Assembly: GCA_002401565.1 (NCBI GenBank)
Contig: NVTL01000088.1
Coordinates: forward strand, 1 to 6,054
Direction of reading: 5' to 3'
DNA: 6,054 bases
DNA from: Rhodospirillaceae bacterium
GTDB lineage: Bacteria; Pseudomonadota; Alphaproteobacteria; Rhodospirillales; Magnetovibrionaceae
Within the stretch, counting starts at the first letter, position 1. The number at the start of each line of letters is the position of its first letter. The notes under the pieces were generated by a model that did not search any database, was not told the DNA's origin, and saw nothing but the letters and a program-made list of their open reading frames with translations. Positions 5,175-6,054 of the stretch are shown here, one piece after another. A program made the translations under genes and the position numbers.

Positions 5175-6054
5175 CAGCGGCGAAGCGGTATTTGTTTTTT
5201 CCGGCTTTTTTGACGCGGTACATGGCTTTGTCTGCGCATTTTAACAATTCATGCGGATCGTCGCCGTGATCGGGGTACAGAGCAATGCCGATGCTGGCGC
5301 CTATGTGGGCTTGATTTTCGCCAATGATAAAGTCTTCCGCCAAAACGCTGATGAGTTTTTGGGCCACGGCCGCCGCATCTTTTTCCACGGCAACATCGAC
5401 CAAAACGGCCATGAATTCATCGCCGCCGATGCGCGCCACCGTATCCACTTCACGCACACAGCCGAGCAATCGCTGAGCAACCTCTTGCAACACTAGATCG
5501 CCCATTTCATGGCCCAAGGTATCGTTGACGGCTTTGAAGCCGTCTAAATCGATGAACAACACAGCGGTTTTGTTTTTGTCCCGACGCGACATGGCCAACG
5601 CACTGTAAATGCGTTCCAAGCCCAAGCGCCGGGTAGGAAGCCCCGTTAAGGGGTCGTGGTTTGCCAGATGCTTAAGATGTTCTTCGGCCAGTTTTCGTTC
5701 CGAAATATCTTCTTGCAAGGCGACAAAATGCTGAATTTTTCCAGTGGCCGAAAAGATCGGTAAAATGCCGACAGATTCCCAATAAAATTCACCATTTTTC
5801 TTTTTGTTGATGATTTCCCCGTTCCATTCTTTGCCTTGTGAAATCGTTCCCCAAAGGTCTTTATAAGCAGATTTTGGCATTTTTCCGGACTTGAGCATGC
5901 GCATATTGTTGCCCAAGGCTTCGGCCCGATCAAAGCCCGTGACTTCGCTGAATTTGCTGTTCACATATTCAATGTTGCCGTGAACATCCGTCATGATCAC
6001 CGATGAGGGGCTGTGTTCCACGGCCAGCGACAGCTTAGCCAGTTCTTCGGTCTG
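5170..6054 (-). CDS. PAS-GGDEF diguanylate cyclase, C-terminal part
   Basis: The product makes cyclic di-GMP from two GTP, a signal for the switch between motility and surface attachment. The frame stays open to the right edge, so the N-terminus is missing; a GTG at 6021 is probably internal because the upstream residues (QTEELAKLSLA) continue a normal PAS lead-in. In the 294 visible residues a PAS domain with PAC segment spans about 10-122, starting AVEHSPSSVIMTD. The GGDEF domain follows from NHDPLTGLPTR (132-142), with the metal-binding FIDLDGFK near 167-174. The inhibitory I-site RxxD (REVD) is at 201-204 and the active-site GGDEF at 210-214. Both catalytic and feedback sites are intact, so it should be an active, product-inhibited cyclase. 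No EAL domain follows; the protein ends KKAGKNKYRFAAE, a normal GGDEF end. The PAS ligand is unknown. Confidence 0.95.
   Translation of the reverse strand, partial: QTEELAKLSLAVEHSPSSVIMTDVHGNIEYVNSKFSEVTGFDRAEALGNNMRMLKSGKMPKSAYKDLWGTISQGKEWNGEIINKKKNGEFYWESVGILPIFSATGKIQHFVALQEDISERKLAEEHLKHLANHDPLTGLPTRRLGLERIYSALAMSRRDKNKTAVLFIDLDGFKAVNDTLGHEMGDLVLQEVAQRLLGCVREVDTVARIGGDEFMAVLVDVAVEKDAAAVAQKLISVLAEDFIIGENQAHIGASIGIALYPDHGDDPHELLKCADKAMYRVKKAGKNKYRFAAE

Overview
The window looks like chromosomal DNA of an alphaproteobacterium, probably Rhodospirillales-like. This rests on family resemblance and the conserved gene order yebC-ruvC-ruvA-ruvB-ybgC, not on a database search. All confident housekeeping genes lie on the minus strand with balanced to GC-leaning codon use. 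Two stretches differ from that background: an AT-rich fragment at 1 to about 315, and an AT-rich gene at 4200-4778.

Layout, left to right. Positions 1-367 hold the plus-strand tail of an open frame resembling repeat domains of large secreted Bacteroidota surface proteins. It abuts alphaproteobacterial DNA without a clean gene end, so it is either a transferred fragment or an assembly junction. Positions 455-3814 are a compact leftward operon, transcribed from right to left: yebC/pmpR, ruvC, ruvA, ruvB, ybgC. Neighbouring genes overlap by 1, 4 or 11 bases, except for a 13-base gap between yebC and ruvC. RuvC resolves Holliday junctions and RuvAB migrates them. YebC is a translation/regulatory factor, and YbgC is the hotdog thioesterase usually found upstream of tol-pal.

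Positions 3953-5114 form the most interesting part: two imperfect inverted arms of about 250-270 bp enclosing one AT-rich gene for an unrecognised 192-residue protein. Each arm has a GC-rich outer part made of successive small hairpins, a diverged middle, and a perfect 24-25 bp inner inverted repeat. Where the arms differ inside the hairpin cluster, every difference falls in a loop and none in a stem. The inner end carries a GGGG(T/G)CAGAGTAA motif that recurs at 5150-5174, exactly over the stop codon of the next gene. From memory, such motifs flank REP-associated tyrosine (Y1) transposase genes, but no transposase is present here. The best reading is a non-autonomous, palindrome-rich mobile element with a cargo gene.

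Positions 5170-6054 hold the C-terminal part of a PAS-GGDEF diguanylate cyclase, running leftward and entering from beyond the right edge. No tRNA, rRNA or CRISPR array was seen.
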